Positions 24,687-34,265 of a DNA stretch of 64,000 nt are shown here, piece after piece. The notes under the pieces are model-generated. The model was not told the origin of the DNA. It saw only the letters and a program-made list of their open reading frames with translations, and ran no database searches. Where the stretch lies: positions 1 to 64,000 of the forward strand of contig JACKQC010000021.1 in assembly GCA_024233085.1 (NCBI GenBank), read 5' to 3'. The DNA comes from Akkermansiaceae bacterium (GTDB taxonomy: Bacteria > Verrucomicrobiota > Verrucomicrobiia > Verrucomicrobiales > DEV007). Within the stretch, counting starts at the first letter, position 1. Every line of letters begins with the position of its first letter. A program made the position numbers and the translations under genes.

Positions 24687-24748
24687 CGCTTCCCGGCAAA
24701 ACGCCGCCCACGGCCACGGTCACAACCACGGCCGGCCCTCCGTCGGCG

Positions 24749-24772
24749 CGGGCCAATCGCGCGGTCGCGAGG
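24749..24772. repeat. 24-bp direct repeat, right copy
   Basis: Same orientation as 23950-23973, differing at one base (A to G). Together the two copies bracket the inverted arms and the heptad tract. Confidence 0.8.
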
Positions 24773-24914
24773 CGATCTTTCAACGCAGGGGGATGGTCAC
24801 CGACACTACCCGGCTGGGTTGGGCGGAGAAGGGCCTCCCGAGGCGAGGCGAGGCGGGCGGGCGGGCGCATACAGGGGATTCCCTCGCGGGGCAAGTGCCG
24901 CTAGGGTGGAGGGC

Positions 24915-26276
24915 ATGAAACGCCGTCAATTCCTCCGACAATCCGCCTCGTCCGTCGCCGCCACCACCGTCGCCACCGCCGCGACGACGGGGGCGCTCGG
25001 GTTTCCCGCGATCCTGCGCGGCGCGTCGCCGAACTCAAAGCTCCGGGTGGCCTCGATCGGGGTGGGAGGGATGGGCGGGGTGACGCTGAAGGGCGTCGCC
25101 AGCCACCCCGGGGTGGAAATCGCGGCGCTGTGCGATGTGGACGCCACGGAGCTGTCGAAGGCGGCGCGCAGTTTTCCCGGGGTGGTCACCCGCGCGGACT
25201 GGCGGGAACTGCTGGCGGGGGACGCGGACAAGTTCGACGCGGTCACGATCGGCATCCCGGATCACATGCACGCGGCGCCGGCGGTGACGGCGATCCGGGC
25301 GGGGAAACACGTTTACCTGCAGAAGCCGATGGCCTCGACGCTGCACGAGTGCCGGACGATCGCGCGGGAGGCGGCGAAGGCGGGGGTGGTGACGCAATTG
25401 GGCAACCAGGGGCGCTCGAGCCAGGAAAGCCGGCAGGCGGTGGAGATGATTCGCTCGGGGCTGATCGGAAAGATCAAGGAGGTCATTCTGTGGGAAAACA
25501 AGAAGCTCAACTGGTGGCCGAAAAACACGGAACTGCGCGCGCCGGGCGACGCGGTGCCGGAGGGCTTTTCCTGGGATCTGTGGCTCGGGACGCGGGAGGC
25601 GCGGCCCTATCTGGACGCGACCTACCAGCCGAAGGCGTGGCGGGCGTGGTTCGACTTCGGGGTGGGGGAGATGGGCGACATGGGCTGCCACCATTTCGAC
25701 ACCTCCTTCGACGCGCTGAAGCTGACGGCGCCGCTCCGGGTGCGGCAGGATGGCGACGGCAGCTCGGGTCCGCTGTGGGGCACGCGGCGGCGGGTGGAGA
25801 TGATCTTTCCGGGATCGGACATCACGGCGGGCGACACGGTGAAGCTAACCTGGCACGATGGCGACGCGCGGCCGGCGGAGGGCCTGATCTCGCTGCCGAA
25901 AGCGGTCGAGACGCTGCCGGAATCGGGGACTTTCTGGATCGGGGAGGCGGGCGCGATTTTCAAAAACTACCGGGGCGGCAGTCCGGTGCTGCTGCCGGAG
26001 GAGAACTTTCCGGCGGCGAAGTATCCGCCGAAGCCGGCGCCGCGAAACCATTACCACGACTGGGTGGACGCGATCCTGGAAGGGCGGAAGGCGTGCGGCG
26101 ATTTCCACCACGGGGGGCCGCTCTCGGAGACGGTGCTGGTCGGGGCGCTGGCGGATCGTTTCGCGGGCGAATGGCTGGAGTGGGACCGGGAGTCGATGGC
26201 TTTCACCAACAGCGCGGTGGCCAGCGGGCTGGTGAGGCGGGAATACCGGGACGGGTGGGCGATCGAGGGGCTATGA
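24915..26276 (+). CDS. Gfo/Idh/MocA family oxidoreductase, Tat-exported
   Basis: 453 residues from the ATG at 24915. It begins KRRQFLRQ, a twin-arginine motif, followed by a Ser/Ala/Thr hydrophobic stretch; Tat export fits a protein that must fold around NAD(P). The Rossmann motif ASIGVGGMGGVTLKG lies near residue 45, and the usual EKP motif is QKP in KHVYLQKPMAS. The C-terminal Gfo/Idh domain carries GEMGDMGCHHFDTSF. Family members oxidise or rearrange sugars; secreted members are common in PVC glycan loci. A much longer open frame reaches back to 24036 through the heptad repeats and is rejected as a start. Three sulfatase genes and a hydrolase gene follow on the same strand. Confidence 0.88.
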   Translation: MKRRQFLRQSASSVAATTVATAATTGALGFPAILRGASPNSKLRVASIGVGGMGGVTLKGVASHPGVEIAALCDVDATELSKAARSFPGVVTRADWRELLAGDADKFDAVTIGIPDHMHAAPAVTAIRAGKHVYLQKPMASTLHECRTIAREAAKAGVVTQLGNQGRSSQESRQAVEMIRSGLIGKIKEVILWENKKLNWWPKNTELRAPGDAVPEGFSWDLWLGTREARPYLDATYQPKAWRAWFDFGVGEMGDMGCHHFDTSFDALKLTAPLRVRQDGDGSSGPLWGTRRRVEMIFPGSDITAGDTVKLTWHDGDARPAEGLISLPKAVETLPESGTFWIGEAGAIFKNYRGGSPVLLPEENFPAAKYPPKPAPRNHYHDWVDAILEGRKACGDFHHGGPLSETVLVGALADRFAGEWLEWDRESMAFTNSAVASGLVRREYRDGWAIEGL

Positions 26277-26325
26277 GCGATAGTCGGTGGTCGGTGGGTT
26301 AGGGGGGTGGCAATTTTGGGAAACA

Positions 26326-27873
26326 ATGAAGACGATGAGACGAATCATTTTTCTGCTGGGAATGCTGGCGGTGCCGGGGATGATCCCGGCGGCGGAGGGG
26401 ACTCGTCCCAATGTCCTCATCATTCAAACAGACGAGCACAATTTCCGAACCTTGGGCTGCTACCGGGCGCTGCTGCCGCCGGACCAAGCCTTCATCTGGG
26501 GCGAGGGAGTGAAGGTGGACACGCCGCATATCGACTCGATCGCGGCACGGGGGGCGATTTGCACGCGCTATTACGCGACGTCGCCGGTCTGCACGCCGTC
26601 GCGGGCGGCGCTGATGACGGGACGTTACCCGCAGAACACGGGAAGCATTTCCAACGACCTGCCCATGCTCGACGAGATGGAGACGTTCGCGACGGTGCTG
26701 GCGCGGGAGGGTTACGACACGGGTTACGCGGGCAAATGGCACCTCGACGGGCCGGCCAAGCCGGGCTGGTCGCCGGCGAGGAAATTCGGGTTCGAGGACA
26801 ACCGATATCAGTTCAATCGGGGTCACTGGAAAAAGCTGGGGGAAGACGAAAATGGACCGAAGGTCGCGGCCGTTAACGCGAAGGGGCAGCCGAGCTACGA
26901 TGTCGCTGGTGCCGACGAGACCTCGTTCACCACGGATTTTCTGGCCGACCGGGCGATCGAGTTCGTGACTCGGAAGAGGGACCGGCCTTTCTGTTTCATG
27001 GTCAGCATTCCGGATCCGCACGGGCCTAACACGGTGCGGGCACCGTACGACACGATGTTCGATCCGGCGCCGTTCCGGCAGCCAGGCTCGGCGCTCGCCG
27101 CCGGGCAGAAGCTCCCGTCGTTCGCCCAAGTTTTGCAGGATCGGTTCAACTCGCGGCAAATGGCGCTCTACTTCGGGATGGTGAAATGCGTGGACGACAA
27201 CGTGGGGCGGCTGCTTGCGGCGTTGCGGGAGACGGGACAGTTGGACAGGACGATCGTGCTGTTCACCTCGGACCACGGCGACATGTGCGGCGAGCACGGG
27301 CGTTACAACAAGGGCATTCCCTGCGAGGGATCGGCGCGGATTCCCTTCGTGATCGCGGCGCCGGGGCTGATCCCGCCCGGCACGGTGATCGAAGAGGCGC
27401 TCGGGACGGTGGACTTCAAGCCGACTCTGCTCGGCCTGCTGGGAATCGGAACCCAGGCGAAAATGGAGGGGCGCGACGCGTCGGAGCTGTTTCGGAAGGG
27501 CGAGGCACCGGCGGACTGGGTGGACCGTGCCTACGTGCGGATCGGCGGGACTGGCAAAGGCGCTTCCGGATGGGTGGCGGCGTTCACGAAGCGCCACAAG
27601 CTGGTGCTTTCGCCGACGGACGATCCGGCGCTCTTCGATCTCGACGCGGACCCTTTCGAGCTGAAGAACCTGTTTGGCGATCCGGCGCAACGAGGCCTGC
27701 TCCGGGAACTGGGCGGCGGGCTGAAGGACTACCTCGCCACCAGTGGAGATCCCCACGGAGAGTCGGCGGCGATTCGGTCGGATGTGGCTTGGCTGGTGTC
27801 GGGTGACGCCGAAGCCTATTCGCCTCCACCGCGTCTGAAGCGGATGGGCAAGGCCGCGGAAGGGAACGAATAA
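26326..27873 (+). CDS. Secreted Cys-type sulfatase
   Basis: 515 residues from the ATG at 26326, with a signal peptide (RRIIFLLGMLAVPGMIPAA). The catalytic site is CTPSR at residues 89-93; Cys89 would be converted to formylglycine by a maturase not encoded in this window. Metal and substrate motifs are LIIQTDEHNF near 31, GKWHLDGP and FTSDHGDMCGEHGRY. The DEH form and this C-terminus resemble iduronate-2-sulfatase- or choline-sulfatase-like groups. It begins 49 nt after the oxidoreductase and probably belongs to the same transcript. The specific sulfated sugar cannot be read. Confidence 0.9.
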   Translation: MKTMRRIIFLLGMLAVPGMIPAAEGTRPNVLIIQTDEHNFRTLGCYRALLPPDQAFIWGEGVKVDTPHIDSIAARGAICTRYYATSPVCTPSRAALMTGRYPQNTGSISNDLPMLDEMETFATVLAREGYDTGYAGKWHLDGPAKPGWSPARKFGFEDNRYQFNRGHWKKLGEDENGPKVAAVNAKGQPSYDVAGADETSFTTDFLADRAIEFVTRKRDRPFCFMVSIPDPHGPNTVRAPYDTMFDPAPFRQPGSALAAGQKLPSFAQVLQDRFNSRQMALYFGMVKCVDDNVGRLLAALRETGQLDRTIVLFTSDHGDMCGEHGRYNKGIPCEGSARIPFVIAAPGLIPPGTVIEEALGTVDFKPTLLGLLGIGTQAKMEGRDASELFRKGEAPADWVDRAYVRIGGTGKGASGWVAAFTKRHKLVLSPTDDPALFDLDADPFELKNLFGDPAQRGLLRELGGGLKDYLATSGDPHGESAAIRSDVAWLVSGDAEAYSPPPRLKRMGKAAEGNE

Positions 27874-27904
27874 CCAATCACGGTCGATTCAGGCTGGGTA
27901 ACGG

Positions 27905-29503
27905 ATGAGGAACTCGGGTAATTCGATTTCGGCGCGGAGCGCCGCATGGATGATGTTCGCGGTCCTGGTTTGTCCAGGGATCGAAGGATTCAATCCCCGC
28001 CTTGCGGCGTCGGAGCCAAAGAAGGTTCCGAACATCCTGCTGATCCTGGCCGATGATCTCGGATATGGCGATCTGGGTTGTTTCAATGACCAGGCCAAGG
28101 CCGCGACGCCGAATCTGGACCGCTTGGCGGAGGAGGGAATGCGATTCACCGACGCCCATAGTCCAGCCACGGTCTGCACGCCGACGCGCTACAGCCTGAT
28201 GACCGGGCAAATGGCCTTTCGCGTGCCTCGGGGCGGCTCGGTCTTCACGGGAGTTGGGGGCCCCTCGCTGATCGCTCCTGGACGGCTTACCCTGCCGGCC
28301 ATGCTGGGGGCGAAAGGCTATGCCACCGCCGCCACGGGCAAGTGGCATATCGGACTGACGTTTTTCGATCGGGAAGGAAAACCGATCCGCGAAGGGGGGC
28401 TGGAAGCAGTGCGACGGGTTGACTTCACTCGGCGCATCGAAGGCGGGCCGTTGGATCACGGTTTCGGGCGATTCTTTGGCACGGCTTGCTGCCCCACGAC
28501 CGATTGGCTCTACGCCTTCATCGACGGGGATCGGGTGCCGGCTCCTCCGGCGGGTCCGGTGGACAAGGCGCTCCTGCCGAAGCATCCCTACGCCAACGAT
28601 TGTCGTCCCGGCTTGATCGCTCCGGATTTCCCGATGGAAGAGGTCGATCTCGTCTTTCTGGAGAAGAGTCGATCCTTTCTCGAGAGTCATGTCCGCGAGG
28701 CACCGGAACAGCCGTTTTTCCTTTTCCACGCCACTCAGGCGGTGCATTTGCCGTCGTTTCCGGCGAAAGAGTTCCAGGGCCGATCCGGCGCGGGGCCGCA
28801 CGGGGATTTCATCCAGGAACTCGATTTTGTGGTCGGTGAACTGCTCGCCACGCTCGATCGATTGGGCCTCTCGGACAATACGTTGGTCATCTTCACGAGT
28901 GACAACGGTCCGGAGACCACCAGTGTGATCCACATGCGCGCGGATCACGGCCACGATGGAGCGAGGCCGTGGAGGGGAATGAAACGCGACGATTGGGAAG
29001 GGGGGCATCGGGTGCCGTTTCTTGTCCGATGGCCCGGTCGGGTAAAGCCCGGAACTACCAGCGCGGAACTCGTCAGCCTGACCGACGTGATGGCCACGGT
29101 CGCCGGGATCGTTGGCACCGAATTGCCCGACGAGGCGGCGGAAGACAGTTTCAGCCTGTTGCCGGTTTTGACGGGTGAGGATAAGGGCTCGATTCGGCCC
29201 TACCTGCTCGAACAGGCATTCGCGGGCGCGCGCACGCTCTCGATCCGTCAGGGACGGTGGAAATATTTGGACCATCCCGGGTCCGGTGGAAACGATTACG
29301 AGAAAAACCCGGACCTCAAGCCGTTCGCGCTTCCCGAGACGGCGCCCGGAGCGCCGGGGCAACTTTACGATTTGGAGTCCGATCCCGGCGAAACGCGCAA
29401 TCTCTACTTCGAGCATTCCGACAAGGTGAAGGAACTGAAGGCGTTGCTCGAAGAGTCCAAGTCGTCCGGCCGCAGCCGTCCAAGAACGAGCGGTCCGCCC
29501 TGA
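27905..29503 (+). CDS. Secreted Cys-type arylsulfatase
   Basis: 532 residues with an N-terminal hydrophobic segment (AAWMMFAVLVCPGI) consistent with export. The active site is CTPTR at 91-95, so Cys91 is the formylglycine precursor. Other landmarks: LILADDLGYGDLGCF at 46-60 (metal ligands Asp-Asp), ATGKWHIGL, and FTSDNGPET, all of the arylsulfatase A-like type. The insert after the active site (PRGGSVFTGVGGPSL) is long. It starts 31 nt after the preceding sulfatase stop, and the hydrolase gene follows after 19 nt, so the three are almost certainly one operon. Confidence 0.9.
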   Translation: MRNSGNSISARSAAWMMFAVLVCPGIEGFNPRLAASEPKKVPNILLILADDLGYGDLGCFNDQAKAATPNLDRLAEEGMRFTDAHSPATVCTPTRYSLMTGQMAFRVPRGGSVFTGVGGPSLIAPGRLTLPAMLGAKGYATAATGKWHIGLTFFDREGKPIREGGLEAVRRVDFTRRIEGGPLDHGFGRFFGTACCPTTDWLYAFIDGDRVPAPPAGPVDKALLPKHPYANDCRPGLIAPDFPMEEVDLVFLEKSRSFLESHVREAPEQPFFLFHATQAVHLPSFPAKEFQGRSGAGPHGDFIQELDFVVGELLATLDRLGLSDNTLVIFTSDNGPETTSVIHMRADHGHDGARPWRGMKRDDWEGGHRVPFLVRWPGRVKPGTTSAELVSLTDVMATVAGIVGTELPDEAAEDSFSLLPVLTGEDKGSIRPYLLEQAFAGARTLSIRQGRWKYLDHPGSGGNDYEKNPDLKPFALPETAPGAPGQLYDLESDPGETRNLYFEHSDKVKELKALLEESKSSGRSRPRTSGPP

Positions 29504-29522
29504 TCTCAACCCCATCACCCCC

Positions 29523-30989
29523 ATGAAAAGACTTCTCTCGCTCGTCATTGCCCTGTCGCCCGGATGGGCGGCGGCGGAGATTGTGCCCGCCACCTTCGAT
29601 CTCGATGCCATCCGCGATGTTGGCTCCCTGGAGACGAAGGTGCTGCAGGACTGGAAACCGGCCGCGAAGGTGAATGGCATACGGCAAAAGCTGATCGAGA
29701 TCACCGTCTGCGAATGGTGGCCCGGTCAGAAAGTCCGCCTGCCCGTGACCCTGTGCGCGCCCGATCCGGGCAAGGGACCTTGCGAAAATGTCATTGTCGC
29801 CAACATGGGCCTCGCTCCGAAGGCGGCGCTGCCCGGTGGCGCCATGCTGAAGCTGCTCAACGAGCGCGGTGTCGGCGTGGTGCTGATCGGGATGGGAACG
29901 ATCGACGCGATGGAACCGGTGGGAAAACTGCACCTCGGCATGCGGGAACAGTTGCTGAAGACCAAGGACGCGCGTTACACCCCGGCGTGGATCTGGGGCA
30001 TGAGCGACATGCGCGCGCTCACCGCCGCGATGGCGGAGCCGGCGGTGTTTCAGCCGAAGCGTGTGCTCGCCACGGGTGGCTCCAAGCGCGGAGTCGGGGC
30101 GGCGATCTGCGGAATTCACGACGACCGCTTCACCGCGATCCTTCCCGTGGTGGCGCCGATGCTGGGAAATCCGGGCGGTGCCTATGTGCGCGGGAGCGCC
30201 CTCCTCGACGAAATGGCGGCCAACGAGGCTTTCCTTGAACAACTTCCGCCGGGACCGAATCCGTTCGGGTTGCCCGACACGGCTCGCCAGGCGCTGCTGG
30301 AGCGCGAGCAACGGCGGATCGATCAAGCCATCACGCGCGACCTGGCGCTCGCGGCTGGCTGGTCAGAGGTCGAGATGCTGGCGATGAACGATGCGGCCTG
30401 GGACGCCTGCCGAATTGCGACTTACTTGGATCAAGTCAGAGCGCGGGGGCTGGAGTTCTTCTATCACGTCGGTTCCAACGACAACGTGTGTCCGGCCCTG
30501 CGGTTCCTGGGCGAGCGACACCCGGATTTTCCCCTCTACATCCTGCCGGGAGGCCAGCACGGTGGCCCGAAATCCAGCGGCTTCACTCTGCAGACGCCCT
30601 CGCAACCGGAAGCGGACGAGAATCTCCTCGCCTTCGCCAGTCATCACTTCTTTGGCGGCGATCCCTTGCCCTCGGCGCCGATGTTGCGAGTCGAACCCGA
30701 TGCTAAGGGAATGACCCTGAAAGTGACCGTCACGATGGGCGAAGGCATCCGGCCCGAAAGGAACTCTGTCTCCTGGTGCGTCGATCGCAGCCCGCCCTAC
30801 ACCTACGCCACCGAATACGATCACTGGGAATCTAAGCCGCTTACCGAGACGGCGCCGGGCACGTTCACCACTGAAATCCCCATTTCGGCAATGGCATCCA
30901 CTTTGGACCTCATTTCCACCCACACTCGGACCGCGAGGGGCCTTCCTTTCCATTTCAGTTCGGCTTATCACCGTTGGCAGCGCCCGTGA
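29523..30989 (+). CDS. Secreted PhoPQ-related-like alpha/beta hydrolase
   Basis: 488 residues with a signal peptide (LLSLVIALSPGWAAA). The nucleophile elbow is TGGSKRG with Ser187 inside ATGGSKRGVGAAICG, very like the TGASKRG motif of the PhoPQ-activated pathogenicity-related family (PF10142). A candidate Asp lies in SNDNVCPAL and a candidate His in GGQHGG. The C-terminal 110 residues form a beta-rich accessory domain. It lies between two sulfatase genes with 19- and 22-nt spacers. An esterase or peptidase role on the same glycan or glycoprotein is plausible but not shown. Confidence 0.65.
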   Translation: MKRLLSLVIALSPGWAAAEIVPATFDLDAIRDVGSLETKVLQDWKPAAKVNGIRQKLIEITVCEWWPGQKVRLPVTLCAPDPGKGPCENVIVANMGLAPKAALPGGAMLKLLNERGVGVVLIGMGTIDAMEPVGKLHLGMREQLLKTKDARYTPAWIWGMSDMRALTAAMAEPAVFQPKRVLATGGSKRGVGAAICGIHDDRFTAILPVVAPMLGNPGGAYVRGSALLDEMAANEAFLEQLPPGPNPFGLPDTARQALLEREQRRIDQAITRDLALAAGWSEVEMLAMNDAAWDACRIATYLDQVRARGLEFFYHVGSNDNVCPALRFLGERHPDFPLYILPGGQHGGPKSSGFTLQTPSQPEADENLLAFASHHFFGGDPLPSAPMLRVEPDAKGMTLKVTVTMGEGIRPERNSVSWCVDRSPPYTYATEYDHWESKPLTETAPGTFTTEIPISAMASTLDLISTHTRTARGLPFHFSSAYHRWQRP

Positions 30990-31011
30990 AAAAAATCACC
31001 TGCACTCATCC

Positions 31012-32601
31012 GTGAAACAACGACTTCTCTGCCTCGCTCTCCCTTTCCTTGCCGCCTCGGCCGCCCGCGCGGAGAAACCCAACGTCCTGTTCATCTACGC
31101 CGATGACTGGGGATGGGGCGATCTTGCCTGTCACGGTCATCCGGCGATCCTGACGCCGAACCTCGACCGCCTGGCCCGCGAGGGGACTGATTTTCACCAG
31201 TTCGTCGTCTGCAATCCAGTCTGTTCGCCGAGCCGCACCGCCATTGTCACCGGGCAGTATCCGGCGCGGCATCTCGTGCATCAGCATTTTTCCGGGCACG
31301 ACGACAATGTCGCCCGCGGCATGCCCGACTGGCTCGACCCGAAAGTGACGCTGCTGCCTCGGTTGATGAAGGAGGCCGGTTATGCAACGGGGCACTTCGG
31401 CAAATGGCATCTCTCGGGCAATGGCACCGGAATCGACGCGCCGCTGCCTGCCGAATACGGCTACGATGAGGCCGCTGTCTGGACCGGTCCCGGGCGCGGC
31501 GTTTTCGAGGGGACCAGCGTCGCGGACAAAGTGGGAACCGCCCATGACCAGGTCGGTGCCGCCTTCCAGACGATCGCGGCCGCCGAGCACGTGCTGCGGT
31601 TCATTCGCCAGTCAAAGGAAGAAGGAAAGCCGTTCTATGTGAACTTCTGGCTGCACGAAACGCACCACCTCGTCGCAGCCACCGACGAGCAGAAGGCGCC
31701 CTATCCCGACACGCCGGAGCCTCGGCGAACTTACTACTCCGCCGTCACCCGCGCCGACGCCCAGATCGGGCGGGCGCTGGACCTGCTCGACGAACTGGGA
31801 CTCGCGGACAACACGCTGGTCTTCTTCTCCAGCGACAACGGCCCGGAGAATTCGCACCCGAATCCCGGGCAAAAATTCTTCTATAGCGTCGGCGACACCG
31901 GCGGACTGCGGGGTCGAAAGCGCAGCCTCTACCTCGGCGGGGTGAACGTGCCCTTCCTGGTGCGGTGGCCGGGTCACGTGCCGGCGGGACGAGTCGACAA
32001 GACGAGCGTTCTCGCGGGAGTCGATGTGTTGCCCACCGTGCTCGCCGCCGTCGGCATTTCCGCGCCGGAAGGCTATCGGAGCGACGGGCTCAACGTTCTC
32101 GACGCGCTGGAGGGCAAACCCTTCATCCGGGAGGCGCCGTTGTTCTGGGAATGGCGAGGGCCAAACTCTCAGCCCGCCGACTGGCCCCAACTCGCGATGC
32201 GGGAGGGAGACGACGTGTTGCTCCTGACCCGCGACGAGTCGCGCATCGAGCTTTACGATGTGATCGAGGATCGCGCCCAGCAGCAGAATCTCGCCACGTC
32301 CCGGTCCGAGCGAGTTTCGGTGATGAATACCGCCATCCAGGCCTGGCGCCGGACCTTGCCCGCGCCGCTGGAGCCGCCGGTCCCGACCGTGAAATCCCGT
32401 CCCTCGCCGGCGAGCGCCAAGGGCAAGCCGATCGATCGGGCCGTCGTCTTCAAGCGCTGGGACAAGGACGCCGACGGCTTTCTGTCTCTTGAGGAATACA
32501 CCAACGGCCTCGCGGAGAAGAGTCGGGCACCCCAGCGTTTCGCGGCCTTTGACAAGAACCAGGACGGCCAGGTGTCGCCGGAGGAATTCACGAACCCCTG
32601 A
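31012..32601 (+). CDS. Secreted sulfatase with C-terminal EF-hands
   Basis: 529 residues from a GTG at 31012; no ATG precedes the signal peptide (LLCLALPFLAASAARA). The active-site motif is CSPSR at 71-75. Metal motifs are IYADDWGWGDLAC at 28-40 and FSSDNGPEN. The last 52 residues add two EF-hand loops (DKDADGFLSLEE, DKNQDGQVSPEE), so calcium may stabilise or target the protein. The closest type by eye is arylsulfatase A-like. It is last in the oxidoreductase-sulfatase-hydrolase series; a 41-bp palindromic element follows 35 nt after the stop. Confidence 0.88.
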   Translation: MKQRLLCLALPFLAASAARAEKPNVLFIYADDWGWGDLACHGHPAILTPNLDRLAREGTDFHQFVVCNPVCSPSRTAIVTGQYPARHLVHQHFSGHDDNVARGMPDWLDPKVTLLPRLMKEAGYATGHFGKWHLSGNGTGIDAPLPAEYGYDEAAVWTGPGRGVFEGTSVADKVGTAHDQVGAAFQTIAAAEHVLRFIRQSKEEGKPFYVNFWLHETHHLVAATDEQKAPYPDTPEPRRTYYSAVTRADAQIGRALDLLDELGLADNTLVFFSSDNGPENSHPNPGQKFFYSVGDTGGLRGRKRSLYLGGVNVPFLVRWPGHVPAGRVDKTSVLAGVDVLPTVLAAVGISAPEGYRSDGLNVLDALEGKPFIREAPLFWEWRGPNSQPADWPQLAMREGDDVLLLTRDESRIELYDVIEDRAQQQNLATSRSERVSVMNTAIQAWRRTLPAPLEPPVPTVKSRPSPASAKGKPIDRAVVFKRWDKDADGFLSLEEYTNGLAEKSRAPQRFAAFDKNQDGQVSPEEFTNP

Positions 32602-32636
32602 GCGGTGGCCGCCTGGGCGCCCACGATGACCTGGCC

Positions 32637-32677
32637 GACCCAACAGGGTTGGGTCGATGACTCAACCCTGTTGGGTC
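32637..32677. repeat. 41-bp palindromic element, copy 3, intergenic
   Basis: GACCCAACAGGGTTGGGTC, then GAT, then GACTCAACCCTGTTGGGTC. It sits between the sulfatase stop and the cardiolipin synthase start, two genes on the same strand. Confidence 0.95.
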
Positions 32678-32753
32678 GGCGGTTTCGGCTTGCCCGACTC
32701 GGGTGGGGGCTGTTTTGTGGGCGTGCAAACGGATGTGTTTTCCCTGGTTCGCG

Positions 32754-34232
32754 ATGGATGCGTGGGTGGCGGTGACCGAGCCGGTGATCCCGGCGGGCGT
32801 TCACAAGTGGACGCTTGGCACGGTGATCGTGCTGGCGGCGGAAACGCTGGCGGTGGCGAGCCTGGCGCACGCGATCATGAACGCGCGAACCTCCGCCGGG
32901 GCGTGGGCATGGGCGCTGGGGCTGCTGTCTTTTCCCTTTGTCGCGGTGCCGCTCTACTGGGTGCTGGGCCGGAAAAAATTCAACGGTTACCGGCAGTCGC
33001 TGCGCGAGGCGCGGGAGAGGCACGAGGACCTGGTCGAGGAAATCTCCGACGCGCTGGAGCCGCATTTCAGTGTGCTGGAGGGCGAGGCGGCGCGCTTCGG
33101 GTGCGTGTTGCAAAAGCTGAGCGAGCGACGGTTTACCGACGGAAACCGCGTCGAGCTGCTGGTGGACGGGCGGCACACCTTCGAGGAAATCTTCCGCGCG
33201 ATCGACGGGGCGAAGGATTACCTGCTGGTGCAGTTTTTCATCCTCAAGGAGGACGGCTTCGGATTGGAATTTCGCGATCGCCTGATCCGGAAGGCGCGCG
33301 ACGGCGTTCGGGTTTTCCTGCTCTACGACGAGATCGGCAGTCACCGGCTGTCGAAGCGATACCTGTCGGGATTGCTGGAGGCGGGGGTGGTGGTGGAGGC
33401 GTTCCAATCGACACGGGGGCGCAGCAATCGCTTTCAGATCAATTTCCGAAACCATCGGAAGATCGTGGTGGCGGACGGCACGGTGGCCTTTGTCGGCGGG
33501 CATAATGTGGGGGACGAGTATCTGGGGCGCGATCCACGCTTCGGCCGTTGGCGCGACACCCATGTCCGTCTGACGGGGCCGGCGGTGCAATCGACGCAGT
33601 TGGTCTTTCTTGGGGATTGGTACTGGGCGCGGCGCGAGGCGCCGAGGTTGAACTGGAAGCCGGCTTTCATCGATCCGGAGGGCGGAATGACGGTGTTGCC
33701 GCTGGCGACGGGGCCGGTGGACGATCTGGAGGCGGGCACGCTGTTTTTTCTCAATTCGATCCACTGCGCCCGGGAGCGGCTGTGGATCGCGAGTCCCTAT
33801 TTCGTGCCGGACGAGTCGGTGCGGGCCGCGCTTCAATTGGCGGCGCTGCGGGGGGTGGACGTGCGGATCATGATCCCAGAGAAGCCGGATCACCGCACGG
33901 TCTATCTCGCGGGGTTTTCCTATCTCAGGGAAATGGAGGCGGCCGGAGTGAGGATGTTCCGGTATCGCGACGGCTTCCTGCACCAGAAGGTGATGCTGGT
34001 GGACGATCGCCTTGCCTCGGTCGGGACGGCGAATCTGGACAACCGCTCGCTGCGGCTGAATTTCGAAGTCAGTCTGGCCGTGCTCGATCGGGAATTCTGC
34101 CGCGCGGTCGAGTCGATGCTGGTGGAGGATTTCGAAAACTGTCGCGAGATCGACGGACGCGATTACTCGGAAAAACCGCTCCCGTTTCGAGTGGCGGTCC
34201 GGCTCGCCCGCCTCGCGGCGCCGGTCCTGTAG
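32754..34232 (+). CDS. cls: Cardiolipin synthase (phospholipase D family)
   Basis: 492 residues from the ATG at 32754; in-frame starts at 32733 (ATG) and 32703 (GTG) are possible. Two N-terminal membrane segments (VIVLAAETLAVASLA and AWALGLLSFPFVAVPLYWVLG) precede two phospholipase D half-domains. Both HKD motifs are intact: HRKIVVAD followed by GHNVGDEYLGRD, and HQKVMLVD followed by GTANLDNRSLRLNFE. The reaction joins two phosphatidylglycerols into cardiolipin and glycerol at the inner membrane. Its neighbours are sulfatases, with no functional link. I cannot tell which of the cardiolipin synthase subtypes it is, so the symbol is generic. Confidence 0.9.
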   Translation: MDAWVAVTEPVIPAGVHKWTLGTVIVLAAETLAVASLAHAIMNARTSAGAWAWALGLLSFPFVAVPLYWVLGRKKFNGYRQSLREARERHEDLVEEISDALEPHFSVLEGEAARFGCVLQKLSERRFTDGNRVELLVDGRHTFEEIFRAIDGAKDYLLVQFFILKEDGFGLEFRDRLIRKARDGVRVFLLYDEIGSHRLSKRYLSGLLEAGVVVEAFQSTRGRSNRFQINFRNHRKIVVADGTVAFVGGHNVGDEYLGRDPRFGRWRDTHVRLTGPAVQSTQLVFLGDWYWARREAPRLNWKPAFIDPEGGMTVLPLATGPVDDLEAGTLFFLNSIHCARERLWIASPYFVPDESVRAALQLAALRGVDVRIMIPEKPDHRTVYLAGFSYLREMEAAGVRMFRYRDGFLHQKVMLVDDRLASVGTANLDNRSLRLNFEVSLAVLDREFCRAVESMLVEDFENCREIDGRDYSEKPLPFRVAVRLARLAAPVL

Positions 34233-34265
34233 CGGAATGCGCGGGAATTTTGCGCCGTCCGCCTC

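Noticed and set aside
24036..24914. A 293-residue N-terminal extension of the oxidoreductase
   Set aside because: It is translated from heptad repeats, and the Tat signal begins at the ATG at 24915.
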